Shown piece by piece: positions 35,661 through 48,500 of a stretch of DNA of 64,000 nt (its first letter is position 1; every line of letters starts with the position of its first letter). This DNA is from Liolophura sinensis (lineage: Eukaryota; Mollusca; Polyplacophora; Chitonida; Chitonidae): positions 43,502,645 to 43,566,644 of the forward strand of contig NC_088302.1 in NCBI RefSeq assembly GCF_032854445.1. Direction: 5' to 3'. The notes under the pieces are model-generated. The model made no database searches, was not told the origin of the DNA, and was given only the letters and a program-made list of their open reading frames with translations. The translations under genes and the position numbers were made by a program.

Positions 35661-38619
35661 ACATACATATATACATCAGCACATAAATACATTTCTGTAA
35701 TAAAGAAAGTAGCACAAAGTAGAAAGTCTTTGTGTTTGACACCCTATCTACTTTTTATGATTTTAAAGACCAATTTTCATGTACGCAAAGTGTTACGGTT
35801 CAAATAACAAAAAAAAAACATTTTTGTTGTTCCACTCTATAAAAGCTGGTAAATATTATTGTGGACACACTTTGTGTAATTTGTGTAACAAATCCACATT
35901 CCTATCGGTATTTGTTTTCCACTGCAAAACCTGCCATTGGGGGTGTGCAAACCTGACACATTCCACATTGGAGATATTTAACGTCATATTTCCTTTTTAT
36001 CCCCCCGTTTTAGTCCTAAAACACGCAAAGAGTGTCAACTGTTTTTGAGGACTGTTCACTTGTTGAGTCAAATAGTGTTTCATCGCAAATCTTTTTGAAC
36101 CGTGATGTTAGCTCTGTTCCCTAGGGTATTCTTCGTATCATTTCACGATTTCAACCCATCTTCTCTTAGCACTGAAGTAGTACTTTAATGAAGCCACAGT
36201 GACAAGATATGTTGTAAGTGACAGTCTGAATCTGTTATGCGTCGAAACAGACATTCGTATACCAGCCGTCAACCAAGATGAAAGGTTCCATTTCAATAAC
36301 CACAGGGCCAATTCCCAAAACAGAAGACAACAATTCTTACAAGTCACGTCGTGATGTTGTGTGTCTGAACGAAAGTATACGTGGTCATTCCACACTGTTA
36401 GTCTGTTACACGATTGATTGTACTATTTAACCCGGGGCTTCGATGTAGGACCAAAGGAATTAATGATAAAATATTTCAAGGTAACCGTTTGATCTTATAT
36501 TATTCTGGAAAGTTGGGAGCCAGTCAAAGATGAGAAAGCTGTGCAGATTGTATACTTTATTCATTGCTATAAAAAGCTAAAACAGCATATCTTACCCTAG
36601 GCATTGTGTCTGTCTCTCATGCACTTGTGACAAGATGAATCTGCTTTGGCTGAGAGGGCTGATTAGAGCGATTACTGATGCATTGGCTGCTTATGGTTGA
36701 ACATATATACTAATAACAAGAAAAAAAGATAATTTCATTCCACAAATGTAAGACGGGTACAGAACGTATACCTCCTCAATATAACCCATAGGCCATAGGT
36801 GGTGTGCAAACATTTTTTTGTTTAAATACCAATGCTGTGTTGACTGGAACAATTATCATGAAAGATTTACAGGGGAACGAACGCTTTAATCTTAACGTGC
36901 TTTCTGACATAACCATACGCTTTCATATTCTTTCAGGCAGTGAATGAGTGTATTATTAGCTATATACCCTTTGACGTTTAAACACACAGTGAAGTTTGGT
37001 AAGTGATGGGTGAGATCTACTATAGGTATTCCATTACTCGTTTATCATCGGTAGTCATGTATATGCTATACATTAATTTCCGTGACATTTTAAGGAAAAT
37101 TCACCATTAATGAATTAGAACTTTTGTATATCTCATTCTGCTGCTAGGAGACGTGCGTTTTCACATCAAGGTTTTACATGATGTTCTAAATATCACTGCT
37201 ACAGACGCCTATTGAGATTTATAATGAACCCAATTTGCGGCCTTAGAGATCATGACGCCTATATATCGTGTTTAAACAACCTTAATGGAAATCTGTGTAG
37301 AGAGTCTAGTAAGGGCCAAATGTCGATAAAAAAATGCTGATAAACTAAAACGGTATATTGTTTCCAATTGTAGGTAATTACAAGCTACATGTTATGTACC
37401 ATGCTAATTAAAGCTTCGTGAGGCCAACAAATAGCAAACGGAAAAAGGCAAAATCTGTGGTCCAAAGCCATCAAAATAATAGACCAAATTAGAGTCAATT
37501 AATATTTATCGCAAATGGAAAAAACAAAATTGTGGACTGGTTTCCATTCATTAATTTACCATATTCACAAAAAGGGTGAGACAATGTTGTGAATCGATTG
37601 ATCTTGTACCCGTTTCAACGACGGCATAACTACATCACCGGCGGATGGACAATGGCCAAGTTAACATCCTACTTTATCTTTTAGCTCGAACGTGTAACTT
37701 TTGACCGATCGGGCTGCTCTGTGAAATATTAGAATAGCATTGATACTTAACACACATTGTTTTGTTGGTTTATGCACAAAGCTGTGAAACCATGTAGTTA
37801 CTTAGGGCTTGTTTTATTATGTAATCTTAAACATCATTGTTGATCAGAAATATTCGTCATGCCATATTGTCCTGCGATAAGGAAGTTTTCACACGAATTC
37901 AGCTTTTTTCATTTCCGAGAATTGCATGGTTCATTTGTCACAGGCAAGCAAAGCTCTCGGCTGATCAAACTGTTTCCAGATTTAACACTCAGAATACTCA
38001 GCTCACACGAAAGAAGTAAATAAACTTTATGTCTTCATATTTAAATAACTGAATAGCGTCAAAACGTTCAATGAACGCAGGTGTTGATCTATAGTGCACA
38101 CCTTTATAATGTGACACGATTGACGGTCCTCTTCTTACATGCCCTCACGTTTCATCGAGAACATACGTATTTGATGTATCCCGGTAGCATATACGTCATG
38201 TAGTGCCTAACAAGTTTACCCAGAGGGTTGAATGAACGACAATTCATTGATGTCAACCTTGATGAGAAGATATGTTGCTGGACACTGATTGGCTGTTAGT
38301 GCAGTAACAGGCTGACTACGTACTTTACCTATTGGTTTATACACTGTATGTACTAACCGTGGTTTGTGTGTAACCGTGTTCTGTATTTGCTGTATAACTG
38401 ACCTGCTGCTTGTGTTATTAGTCTATTGGTCATGCGATTTCTTCGTTACCTAATCTCACTGCTCGTTCGTAGGTCTCATACACTTCTGTCTAATGGATGT
38501 GTCTTTTCTCTTTTGGTCGTGAACTTGTCAGTGTGCTTGTGCCTTGATTAAGTGATTACTTTGGCTACTGAATATGTGTTTTGTATTTGATTGTGTTGGC
38601 TGATTGTGCGTTTTCTATC
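35661..38619. other. Non-coding spacer with a D-family repeat
   Basis: A D-family copy lies on the minus strand at about 36130-36400: on that strand ACGGCTGGTATACGAATGTC follows TTTTGGGAATTGGCCC, as in the 10.1-kb copy. Nothing else is recognisable. Confidence 0.5.
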
Positions 38620-39155
38620 TTGGCTCTGTACCTTGTTTCCTGGTCTTTGTATTCAGACCCTGTACCTTGTCTCATGTTTTTGTGTTTTGTATTCTGACCC
38701 TGTACTTTGTCTACTGCTTGTGTCTTGTTCTTTATGACTCTGTACTTTTTCTACTGCTTTTGTGCTTTGTATCCGACTTTATACTTTGCCTGCTTCTGCT
38801 TCTGTTTTTATCTGTTACTTGTAGATTTTGTTTTCTGGCACTGTACTTAGTCTACTGCTTTGTCGTTTTTATTTTGACACTGTACTTTGTCTGCTGGTTG
38901 TGTGTTTTGTATTTTGACACTGTACTTTGTCTGCTGGTTGTGTGTTTTGTATTCCGACACTGTACTTTGTCTACTGCTGGTGTGTCTTGTATTTTGACAC
39001 TGTTCTTTGTCTGCTGATCATGTGTTTTTTTGTTTTGACACTGTACTCTGTCTGCTGATTATGTGTTTTGTGTTTTGACACTGTACTTTGTCTGCTGGTT
39101 GTGTGTTTTGTATTTTGACATTGTACTTTGTCTACTGCTTGTGTGTTTGGTATTA
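38620..39155. repeat. Minisatellite, 40-bp unit
   Basis: Units with TGTACTTTGTCTGCTGGTTG then TGTGTTTTGTATTTTGACAC are clearest from about 38865 to 39150. Earlier copies (38620-38860) are more diverged. A 137-codon plus-strand frame (Cys/Leu/Phe-rich) is an artefact of it. Confidence 0.9.
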
Positions 39156-39774
39156 TTACTGACATCATGCCAGCCAGCCATATTTCCTCGTTCTAACCTC
39201 TTAGTGCTGATCCCCAAGCGAGGCAGCAACAAGTACCATTTTTAAAGTCTTTGGGACGACCTGACCCGGAATTGATCACGTATCTACTGGCTTCCATGCG
39301 GACACTGCTGTCTTTTATGAAGTAAAATTCTATTAAAATGTCAGACGTCTTTTAGCAGGTTTATTTAAAGTATTGTCTGGATTATGGCTAGTTTGGTATC
39401 TCTGCCTAGTAAATGATTGCTGAAAGCTGGACTCCTCACTATTTTCGCTCGCTTCACACATGCGTAATCGCACATTTTCAGTTTGTCAGCAATAGAAAAT
39501 TGAGAATTGCCACGGTGTGCCGAGTAAGCAAATGTTTCAGTGTCTCAGTGCCTATAGTAAGGAATTCTTCACACATCACCGGGACCAATTCAACAAACCC
39601 ATTTTCCGACTTAAAGCCGTCAGACTTTGAAATACATCTATGGCTTCAGAGCTTAATTTGGTCCCGAAAAAAATGGCTACCTCATAAATGTTATGTTATC
39701 ACTAATATGTCACATTACAGTATTAAAAACTAAGCATCGTGATATGGTTTTAAATCTTCAATTCACAGAATGAA

Positions 39775-40010
39775 CCTCTGATAAACCACCAACCTTTGGT
39801 AAGTAACTGATGAACTTTCCTGCGAGTGACTTTCAGATATGCCAACCATATTGGTGACAGACAAGTGGTCTTCGACGAACGCTAGATTGCACAAACGGCT
39901 GCATGAGGGTCGTCGACCGCTTATTGCCCAGCAGGCCCCACGAATACTCGCCTGTAAATTTCCACGACTTGGGGTAGTTATCCCGACCACTCCGGTTTCA
40001 TCCCCTCATT
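39775..40010 (+). repeat. Third dispersed repeat family, copy 2
   Basis: Matches 34935-35115: GATAAACCACCAAC, GTAAGTAACTGATGAACTTT, GTGGTCTTCGACGAACG and TTGGGGTAGTTATCCCG. Confidence 0.6.
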
Positions 40011-40334
40011 AAACCCACATGTCTCGTGAATTACTGTTTCTACGTATTGTATAGTGAATGTCAACAGTTCAATCTAATCACAGCTATTGCCTGTCAACTT
40101 TGTGCACTGATAAGAAATTAAATATTAAAATTTTAAAAATTGTTCACAATTAATCAGTTTCTTAACTAAAAATGACAGAGCCTCTTTTCGTGCTCTACAG
40201 TTTATTTAGAGTAATTTTAAATTTAAGGTGACATTTCAAAAAAAACTTTATTGAAGAATTTGGGTGTATACATGTCAGGTCTTTTGCCAATACACGCTGA
40301 AGACAACTAAAATCGTCATGACCATGTGACTTGA

Positions 40335-40482
40335 AAAAAAGATTAAAAGATTTATTTATTTATTTGATTGGTGTTTTACGCCGTACTCAAGAATATTTCA
40401 CTTATACGACGGCGGGCAGCGTTATGGTGGGAGGAAACTGGGCATAGCCCGGCGGAAACCCACGACCATCCACAGGGTTGAA
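40335..40482 (-). repeat. SINE, 5'-truncated
   Basis: The body runs from about 40350 (ATTTATTTATTTATTTGATT) to CCCACGACCATCCACAGG near 40476. It is bracketed by similar TTGAAAAAAA(A)-rich sequence, a probable but A-rich and ambiguous TSD. Confidence 0.8.
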
Positions 40483-43175
40483 AAAAAAAAAAGAATACGT
40501 ACTGATAATTATATACGTATATAACGTCAGGGCATTGAAATCACGGTACATAGGCTGTGCTAGAGTAAAAAGTATACGGTCGAAATTATATCGCTATTAT
40601 CCCGCTTTAAATCCCGCAATGACCTTCTGATCTCTCCTTTGTCCACGCCAGGTCAATTCTTTAGCATTAATGGCATTAATGGCACAGGTATCTTGAAGAC
40701 TATGGCGTTGTGAACCTTTTTTTCAATAGTGACCCACCATTGCATTAATATCGTCAAGAATTGTGCGTAAAGGTTTCAATTCTTTACAAAGGTTACAATT
40801 CTTAAAAAAGATAGGTAAAAAAACTGTGCGATTCTGTAATTACCCGCGACTCCAAACCTGAAGTATAGGCATCAGTGAAAACTGACGACTGCTTTACTCT
40901 TACACGTTACCAGGCTCTATTATTATCTGTGTGATTATTTTTGACATAGTCTTTTGGTAGTTGGCATTTAATATTGCCTTGGACATGGGTATTACAATTA
41001 TAGCAGCATGAAACGCTCATTCATGGTTTTTACGAGTGGTATTCTAATGTCGGAAACGACTATAACATTTAAGGCTTTTGGGGTCATTAAAAAGCACAAT
41101 CTTTCAGGCTAAAAGCTATACATAAAGCCTAGAAATCAAAGGCAACGTGACTAAATATATATTATTCCGATTGTGTTGAAGTAAACGTAAAACAATTCTT
41201 AAAACAGTCTTTAATAGTAATTGTTTCAGAATTGCTTGTAAATAATAAAGTAGTCAATGAGTTCTTAACTACATATATAGACTTAATTATTAGCGAAATC
41301 GTAGTTTTTAAATACCGAGTTTAGGTTTCATGGTATGGCCCATTCTTGTAGCAGCCGTTTACATTGGATTTCCCATTATTCAGTTCTCAATTTCCGCCCA
41401 GTAGGTTGACCTATTTCTCCACCAAGTGGCACGAACTTCTACAGATGACGTAACATTTGTAAAGTTTTGTGGAGACTACATGTATAGGGAAGTTGCATAT
41501 TTCTATGTAATGGACTTCTGACATTACTAAAGAAGAGTGTCGTAAGCAAAATGATCGATGAAAGTTATGGCAGTGGTGTCCGTAATGGATTGATGTGGAT
41601 CAGATTTCCTTGGTACTGCCAAACTGAAATTTGCCAGGCTGTTTTTGTAGAAACACATCAAAGCTAAGAATGGTCATAGGTGACTCACTGAGTACACATG
41701 CACCTGACGGATTAAAGACTTGGAGTGGGAGAGTCTAGATATTTGTATGTACTTACCATCGAGCTCTCGTTCTTGTCTCCACGAACGAGAGCTTCGGCTC
41801 CAGCTCGGGTGCCCCACTGTAGCTCTCTCTATTTCGGCTCTGGTTCATATGAAGAAGATTGCTAGGATTCTGGAGAAGGTCGATGCCTCACTTCGATCAT
41901 TCTGATTACAAATAAATAAACATATAATTGCAGACCCATGCATAAGTATTATTGATATCTTAAGATTTTATTTTCCAGGAAACTTATGATGGTAATAAGC
42001 ATTCATATCTTTTTTATTTAAAAAATAAAAGATTTATACATCACGCACTTACGGCTAATTAAGTCAAGTTGCGAGCAATATACACGGTAATCGGCGTAAA
42101 TCTTGAACTGATCGCAAAATATGCTGATGAGGGTCTAGGCGAATCTTGATAAATCTAAAGCATGTACAAAAACCAACTACGATTAGAATAGATCTATATA
42201 AATTCCGACCCATCTTTATAAGTAAGGCTTTGTAATACGAACTACGTACCAGCATCGCAAACTATCTCCATAATTCGTAAGCACATTTTTGTCACAAAGT
42301 GTCTTTGATTGCATGAAATCCGAGAAATACCGCGGATATACTGGATTCTACGGGTCAGGTGTGACTGCAAACAATTTCTTGGGTTTTATTTAGGGTATAT
42401 GGGCCTTGATTGACCTCGATCAAAGGGTTGTCACGAATTGCAAAGGTCGTCCGTTGTGAGGTGTGACTGGTTTTGTACGGGTAGACGTTTTCTAACAATG
42501 ACTGGTCAATAATTGCATGAAGTTTCTTCCCTATTGTCATCACCTTCAGTCCGAAGAGAAGAGAACAGTTTAACAGTTTTCAACTTGGAAAAAATTCATT
42601 TTAACAGCATCCAAACTTAGTATTTAATATGTATATGTGGTCAACGTATGTATGCATATATGTTTGGGTTTTTACGTCGTAATTAACAATTTTTCAGTCA
42701 TGATGGCGAGGGGTCATTAGGTGTGTATATGTACATTTGAACTTCTTGTGGCAGAGTGAGTCCACGGTCTGTTATAAAGAATAAATACATATACATGTAC
42801 AAACCATGGACAGTTACAGCTGAATGTTTATATCTTGAAATGCATATAATACACACATGTCTATGTCTTCCTCGCAAGATTTTTCAGACACAGCCATATT
42901 TTGACATATGCATGAATACAACCATGTTTACATCCAGAACAGTTTTTGGGTATTTCAACGAAGCAGATGGTTACAAAACTGGCTTAGCAAAAAGCAGTAC
43001 AGCATACTAGTGCATATCTGCCTTCTACCGAAATTCACATGCAGCTTTATACTTAATTTAAGAGAGAATTTAAAGCCCACGCATCTTCTTCTACTAAGCA
43101 GTATCGATCGTTAAAGCTGTACAAACTTCTTAATGTTTGAACTCTTGCAGCTACACAATATGACCTTACTAGCCG
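40483..43175. other. Non-coding spacer
   Basis: It contains a diverged D-family repeat (40860-41075, GTGAAAACTGACGACTGC...GTGGTATTCTAATGTCGG) and a small perfect hairpin at 41762-41793 (AGCTCTCGTTC / GAACGAGAGCT). No gene recognised. Confidence 0.5.
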
Positions 43176-43176
43176 C

Positions 43177-43442
43177 ATATATTTATTTATCTGATTGGTG
43201 TTTTACGCCGTACTCAAGAATATTTCACTTATACGACGGCGGCCAGCATTATGGTGGGTGGAAACCGGGCACAGCCCGGGGGAAACCCACGACCATCCGC
43301 AGGTTGCTGGCAGACCTTCTCACTTACGGCCGGAGAGAAAGCCAGCATGAGCTGAACTTGAACTCACAGCGACCGCATTGGTGAGAGACTCCTGGGTCAT
43401 TACGCTGGGCTAGCGCGCTAACCAACTGAGCCACGGAGGCCT
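43177..43442 (-). repeat. SINE, full length
   Basis: A complete body from the TTTATTTATCTGATTGG tail to the tRNA-like head. On the minus strand the head reads GCCTCCGTGGCTCAGTTGG and TTAGCGCGCTAGCCCAGCG. A TSD was not resolved. Confidence 0.88.
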
Positions 43443-45022
43443 CCCGGCCCCATACAAGGAGCGGTCTGTCTTCGAATACAGTGCAGGTGGGAAAAGAGTT
43501 GCTTCATTTTGCCTAAACATGGAAAAACAGTACCGATGACATTTAATCGTGTTCTTACGACAGGTTATTAATCATCGAGTAGCAGATAGCCAAATCTTGC
43601 TTCACCTCATATTCACAGTAAAAAAATCATTTATTGACACATCATGGAAATTCTTGCAGGAATTCTTCCTGTGTGCCCAATGATATATTGGATAATGCGA
43701 CGATTACACTTACAGATTTTATTACGAACCTAGATTCTCAGATTTAATGTGGGAATATTAAGTTACCAGCATCTGCACTAACTACATTGATTTGAGGTCA
43801 CCTTTTTAAACCTACAAAAATGCTGTCATTAATAGCTAAACAGTATCCACGTGAAAAAGCCTTTCAGGCGTTGTTTATAAACCACTGAGAAGTGATGTTT
43901 ACTTTCTTATGATGAGTGTCCATGAAGAGTCGTGAGTTTTAAGCTTTATTTATCACTCTTATGTCTTCATTTTCACCAATACGGCCAACAGTCTTTATTA
44001 CGCTAAATTACTACGGCTCCTTAGCAGGCCTTTAGACACTCCTCGAAGACTTGGCGAAAGACTTCCTCGTCGAATAATTAACGCTACGTCTGCGAGCTTA
44101 CAAATTTATGTAACCACATCAGCATTAAAACACGTTTTGTAACGTTTTCTCAGCGCTTTTTACCTCATGTGCATCAATCACTGCTCGTAATTTTCCATCT
44201 AGGCCGCATTACCAATGTGATTACGACCATGCAAAATACCAAATGAGACGTTAATTTAGAGACGGCCAGTCCCATATGGAAAAACATTATCCGCTTCTCA
44301 AATGCTGCTGCTGTATTAAGCTGACCAGGCCCTAGGGTAAGCTACGTCAGTAATACACTGTATGTCGGCTAACTGTGTGAATATCCATCCAAGTACCAGA
44401 CCGATTTATTCAGCTTAATAGTTTCTTAACCAATTAGACATTTCCTACTTCTTTCTGCAGGGTAATGTGATACTTAATCATACACTCTTCCAGATAGTAC
44501 AACCGCCACGAGCAGATGAGAAAACATTGACGTTCTGAGTATGTTACATTGACCCTTCTGACAGCTGGCAGCTGCTGTTCTAAGTTCTCACCAACAACAT
44601 GTACACTCACCAACCCATTTCAGTTTAACGGCTTCCCTCTTGTACGGACGTCAGAGAACTCCTTAAAAGACTCTTTCGAAACTACCACACAACCCCTCTT
44701 CCATGGTTACGCATTTACTCTTAACGCTGTAGGTCTACTGCAATTCGTCTCTTTGTTCTATAGCCATAATGAAGATAACGTCACCATCTGCTGTTAATTG
44801 CCACACTGTCCACCATCTTACGAAGGACCTGGCACAATAAGGCAGAGAACCGGTAAGCAAGTGCAAATTTCAAAATTCCAGCACAATTGCTTAGCAATAA
44901 TTCGCCAAATGTGCACTCTCGATCAAAAGCGCCATTTTTGTTTCAAACGAGGCAATGTGTGAAACTTTCATATATGTATTTCTGCCTGCTGTCAAAGTTT
45001 TGTTTTGGATAACGTTTGTCTT
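43443..45022. other. Non-coding spacer upstream of the LTR element
   Basis: No recognisable gene or repeat; it is the pre-insertion flank of the retrotransposon. Confidence 0.5.
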
Positions 45023-45028
45023 CATATG

Positions 45029-45279
45029 TGTGAGGTCGGCCATGTTTGTTGCAGAAAGAATTTCAACCAAAACGCCAAATTCCGCCACACAGTTGTAACA
45101 GTTTATTCGGTTCTGAGAAACACCGGTGAGAGGAAAAAAACCAGGGGAGGTCACCCTGACCTGCTGGTCAGTGAATCGTCATGCCGATGACGGTGCAGGG
45201 ATTGCTGGGTATACAATTCCTACCTCCTTTTACAGAAAACTTACCAAGGGGGAATTAATCATACGCTAGACCTGTTACA
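45029..45279 (-). repeat. 3' LTR of the Gypsy element
   Basis: On the minus strand it starts TGTAACAGGTCTAGCGTATG and ends GGCCGACCTCACA. It reads base for base the same as 50387-50637 by eye. Confidence 0.95.
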
Positions 45280-45290
45280 TGCCTCCCCTT
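45280..45290 (-). other. Polypurine tract of the Gypsy element
   Basis: The minus strand reads AAGGGGAGGCA immediately before the 3' LTR, the expected primer for plus-strand DNA synthesis. Confidence 0.85.
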
Positions 45291-45502
45291 GAAACTCTAT
45301 CATGTCCTCATGATATACTAGTAATACAACATATAAGACGCTATTCTGCGGAAACTAATTTACATCTCCATGAGCTAATACTACTGACCTAATACTGTAC
45401 GCGGCAAATGGTTAACATTCGAGTGAGTTCCTGCAGTGGTGAGCCTACTTCTCCTTAGTTCACTGGGTGAATCACCTGACACTGTCGAGCTACACTGATC
45501 TG

Positions 45503-48500
45503 TTACACTGTTTGGGGCACCGGCTGCATTAGAATGTACCTAGGCCTGTCACAACTGTAGTTCTCAGGAGTATCCAACTCATCATTGAGTTCTGATGGTC
45601 GGTTAGATGAATCCACTTCAGATGATACGGGACATCTGGAAAGCTCAACTGGTGTTATTTCCTTACGGCCAGTCCGTTTGATGTCACCACTGCCATCTGC
45701 CAGTTCCAGTGTATAAACATCGTTATGTTCATCTAAAACCTTATACACTTCCGGTCCAAATTTATCTGTGATCTTCCGTCTTCCTGGAAGATGTTGACGA
45801 ACGTACACCAGTGTACCAGCCTGGATGGGGGGTTTCACACCTTTCCTTTCATGTCGCTGTTTTCTTGCCAAATACTTGGTCTCAAGCTGTTGCTGGACGT
45901 GCTGCCGGGCTTGCCACAAGCGGGCTTGATGTAAGGAGACCCATGAATCATTGTCATTACTGCAACTATCCAAGTCGTGCACTCCAAGCAACTGATCGAC
46001 GGGAAAACGTGCTTCAAACCCAAATAGCAGGTAGAAGGGGCTGTACCCTGTACTTGCATGTGGTGTTGCGTTGTAAGCAAAACACAACTCCTGAAGGTGC
46101 TTTGGCCACAACCTCTTCTGTTTTTCTGGCAAGGTCGACAATAAATGGTGGAGGGTCCTATTATATCTCTCGGTTTGCCCGTTCCCCTCCGGGTGGTAAG
46201 GGGTAGTCCTACTTTTTGTGATTCCATAAAGTTTACACAGTTCTGAGATTACTTGCCCTTCAAAATTCCGTCCTTGATCAGAGTGAAGACGTTGAGGGAC
46301 ACCATAGCGTGTAAACCACTCACGCACTAAAGCCTTGGCTACGGTTGAAGCCTTCTGATCGCGGGTTCCAATCGCGATGGTAAATTTTGTGAACCAGTCA
46401 GTTACCACTAACACGTTCTCCATACCATTACTCGCCTTTTCCAAAATGGTGAAGTCGATGGAGACCACTTCCAGTGGCTTAGTAGCAACCAGCCGTCCCA
46501 ATGACGTCTTAGGTGGGAGATAAGGACCTTTGCCTCTTACGCATCTCTCACAGCCTCTGATGTAGTCTTGAACACGTTTAGAGATTTCTGGGAACCAACA
46601 ACGTTCACGAATCAGAAGTTCTAGGCGATCTGCACCCTGATGTCCAGCAGCATCGTGAAGGTCATGCATCACCTTTTCCTGTAAGCACATGGGTAAGAGC
46701 ACCTTAGCACTTCTAATTCCATTGTTCCCCTTCACCTGGCGATACAACACACTGTCACGAATCTCAAGGCGCTCCCACTGCTTCAGTAGTAGCAGAGTTT
46801 GTTTCGACTCTTTACACCGCTCTGAAGGGGTGGGACGACGATCCAACTTCAAGTAGTGCTTTAGCCTTCCGATCGCTGGGTCGTTAGACTGATATTCAAC
46901 CATATTCTCCCTGTTCCATCTTGGAAGTTCAGTAGCACTATCTGATGCTAACCCGGTGTCAGCAGGGTCAATGCTGTTGATTTGTACACATATGCTCCCC
47001 AATGCAGCTTCCCGCAATTCATCAGGGATAACATGATTCCTCAGTATCGTACTTGCTAAGTGTTCTACGTTATCGGGGTCTAGGGCATGTCCAGGGAGTC
47101 TTGAAAGAGCATCCGCTGCGATGTTCGATTTTCCAGACCGGAAACGAAACTCAAAATTGAATCCAGACAACTCATTAACCCAGCGTTGCTCTAATGCTGG
47201 CACTTTCGGTTTGGAGAGGAGATACGTAAGCGGGTTGTTATCCGTATATACGACAAACTTCCCTCCTGTAAGATAAGGCCGGAATTTGTCGCATACAGCC
47301 CACTTAAGCGCTAACAACTCAATTTTTTGGCTTGAATACCCAGACTGTCTCTCAGGACGACGGAGGCCCCTAGATGCATATGCCACTACTTTCAGTTCAC
47401 CATCCTGTTCCTGGCTTAGCACAGCTCCGATGCCACGATTACTGGCATCAGTTTCCAACACAAAAGGTCTTGTGAAGTCAGGAAATGTGAGTACAGGCGA
47501 ACTCGTGAGCTTATCCTTCAGCAGCTGAAACGCTTTCTGACAGTCTTCTGACCAAAGATGTTTGATCAGACAGTCTTTCTGAAGTTTCCGGTGTCGTTTA
47601 TGTTTCGATTCGCCACACTTTCCGATGACATCATACAACGGGGAAGCGATGGAGGCAAACCTTTGAACGAACCTTCGATAATATGATGCAAAGCCAAGGA
47701 ACGACCTTAACTGCTGTAGTGTTTCCGGAGTAGGCCAGTTTGTCACGGCCTCAATCTTGTCCGGATCGGTTGAGACACCACTTCTAGACACGATATGTCC
47801 CAGAAAGTTAACTTCATGTTTGAAGAACGAACACTTTTCAAGGTCAGCCTTAAGCCCATGTTTTCGAAGCTTTTGAAAAACGGACTCCAGTCGTTCGAAA
47901 TGTTCGGAAATATCACTCGACCAGATGATGATGTCGTCTAGATACACGATCAAATGTTCCATTAAGTCCCCATGAAACACATGCGTCATCAAACGTTGGA
48001 ACGAAAATGGCGCATTTACAAGCCCGAATGGCATACGGTTGTACTCGTAATGTCCAAATGGTGTGACAAATGCTGTCTTATGACGGTCACTTTCTTCAAC
48101 CTCGATCTGGTTGTATGCCGATCTTAAGTCCATGGTCGAAAAATATCGGGCACCACACATAACATCCAACGATTCTTCGATTCTTGGGATGGGATAAACA
48201 TCTCGAACGGTCTTGCTGTTGAGCCGCCGGTAATCAATACATAGACGCAATTTCCCACTCTTCTTTTTGACTAATACCGGGGGAGCTCCATACCTGGATG
48301 TGCTATGTCGTATTATTCCCTGATTGAGAAGATCCTGCAAGTGAGACTTAACCTCTGCAACCTGATGAGGTGGTATTCTCCTATAAGGCACATTTACCGG
48401 AATTTCATCGGTAGTGTGAATGCGGTGCTTTATAGTTTGCGTCATGCCTAGTCCTGGAGAAAACACATCCTTATAGTCTTCAAATAACTGGTATGCCTTA

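Noticed and set aside
38604-39017. 137-codon hydrophobic plus-strand frame resembling a membrane protein
   Set aside because: Lies on a 40-bp tandem repeat; the hydrophobic look is from T-rich units.
44891-45154. Short minus frame starting like the extended gag
   Set aside because: It is the 3' LTR copy of the sequence at the 5' end of the element, not a separate gene.
45811-46227. About 130-codon frames on both strands overlapping the integrase end
   Set aside because: Shadows of the real pol frame.
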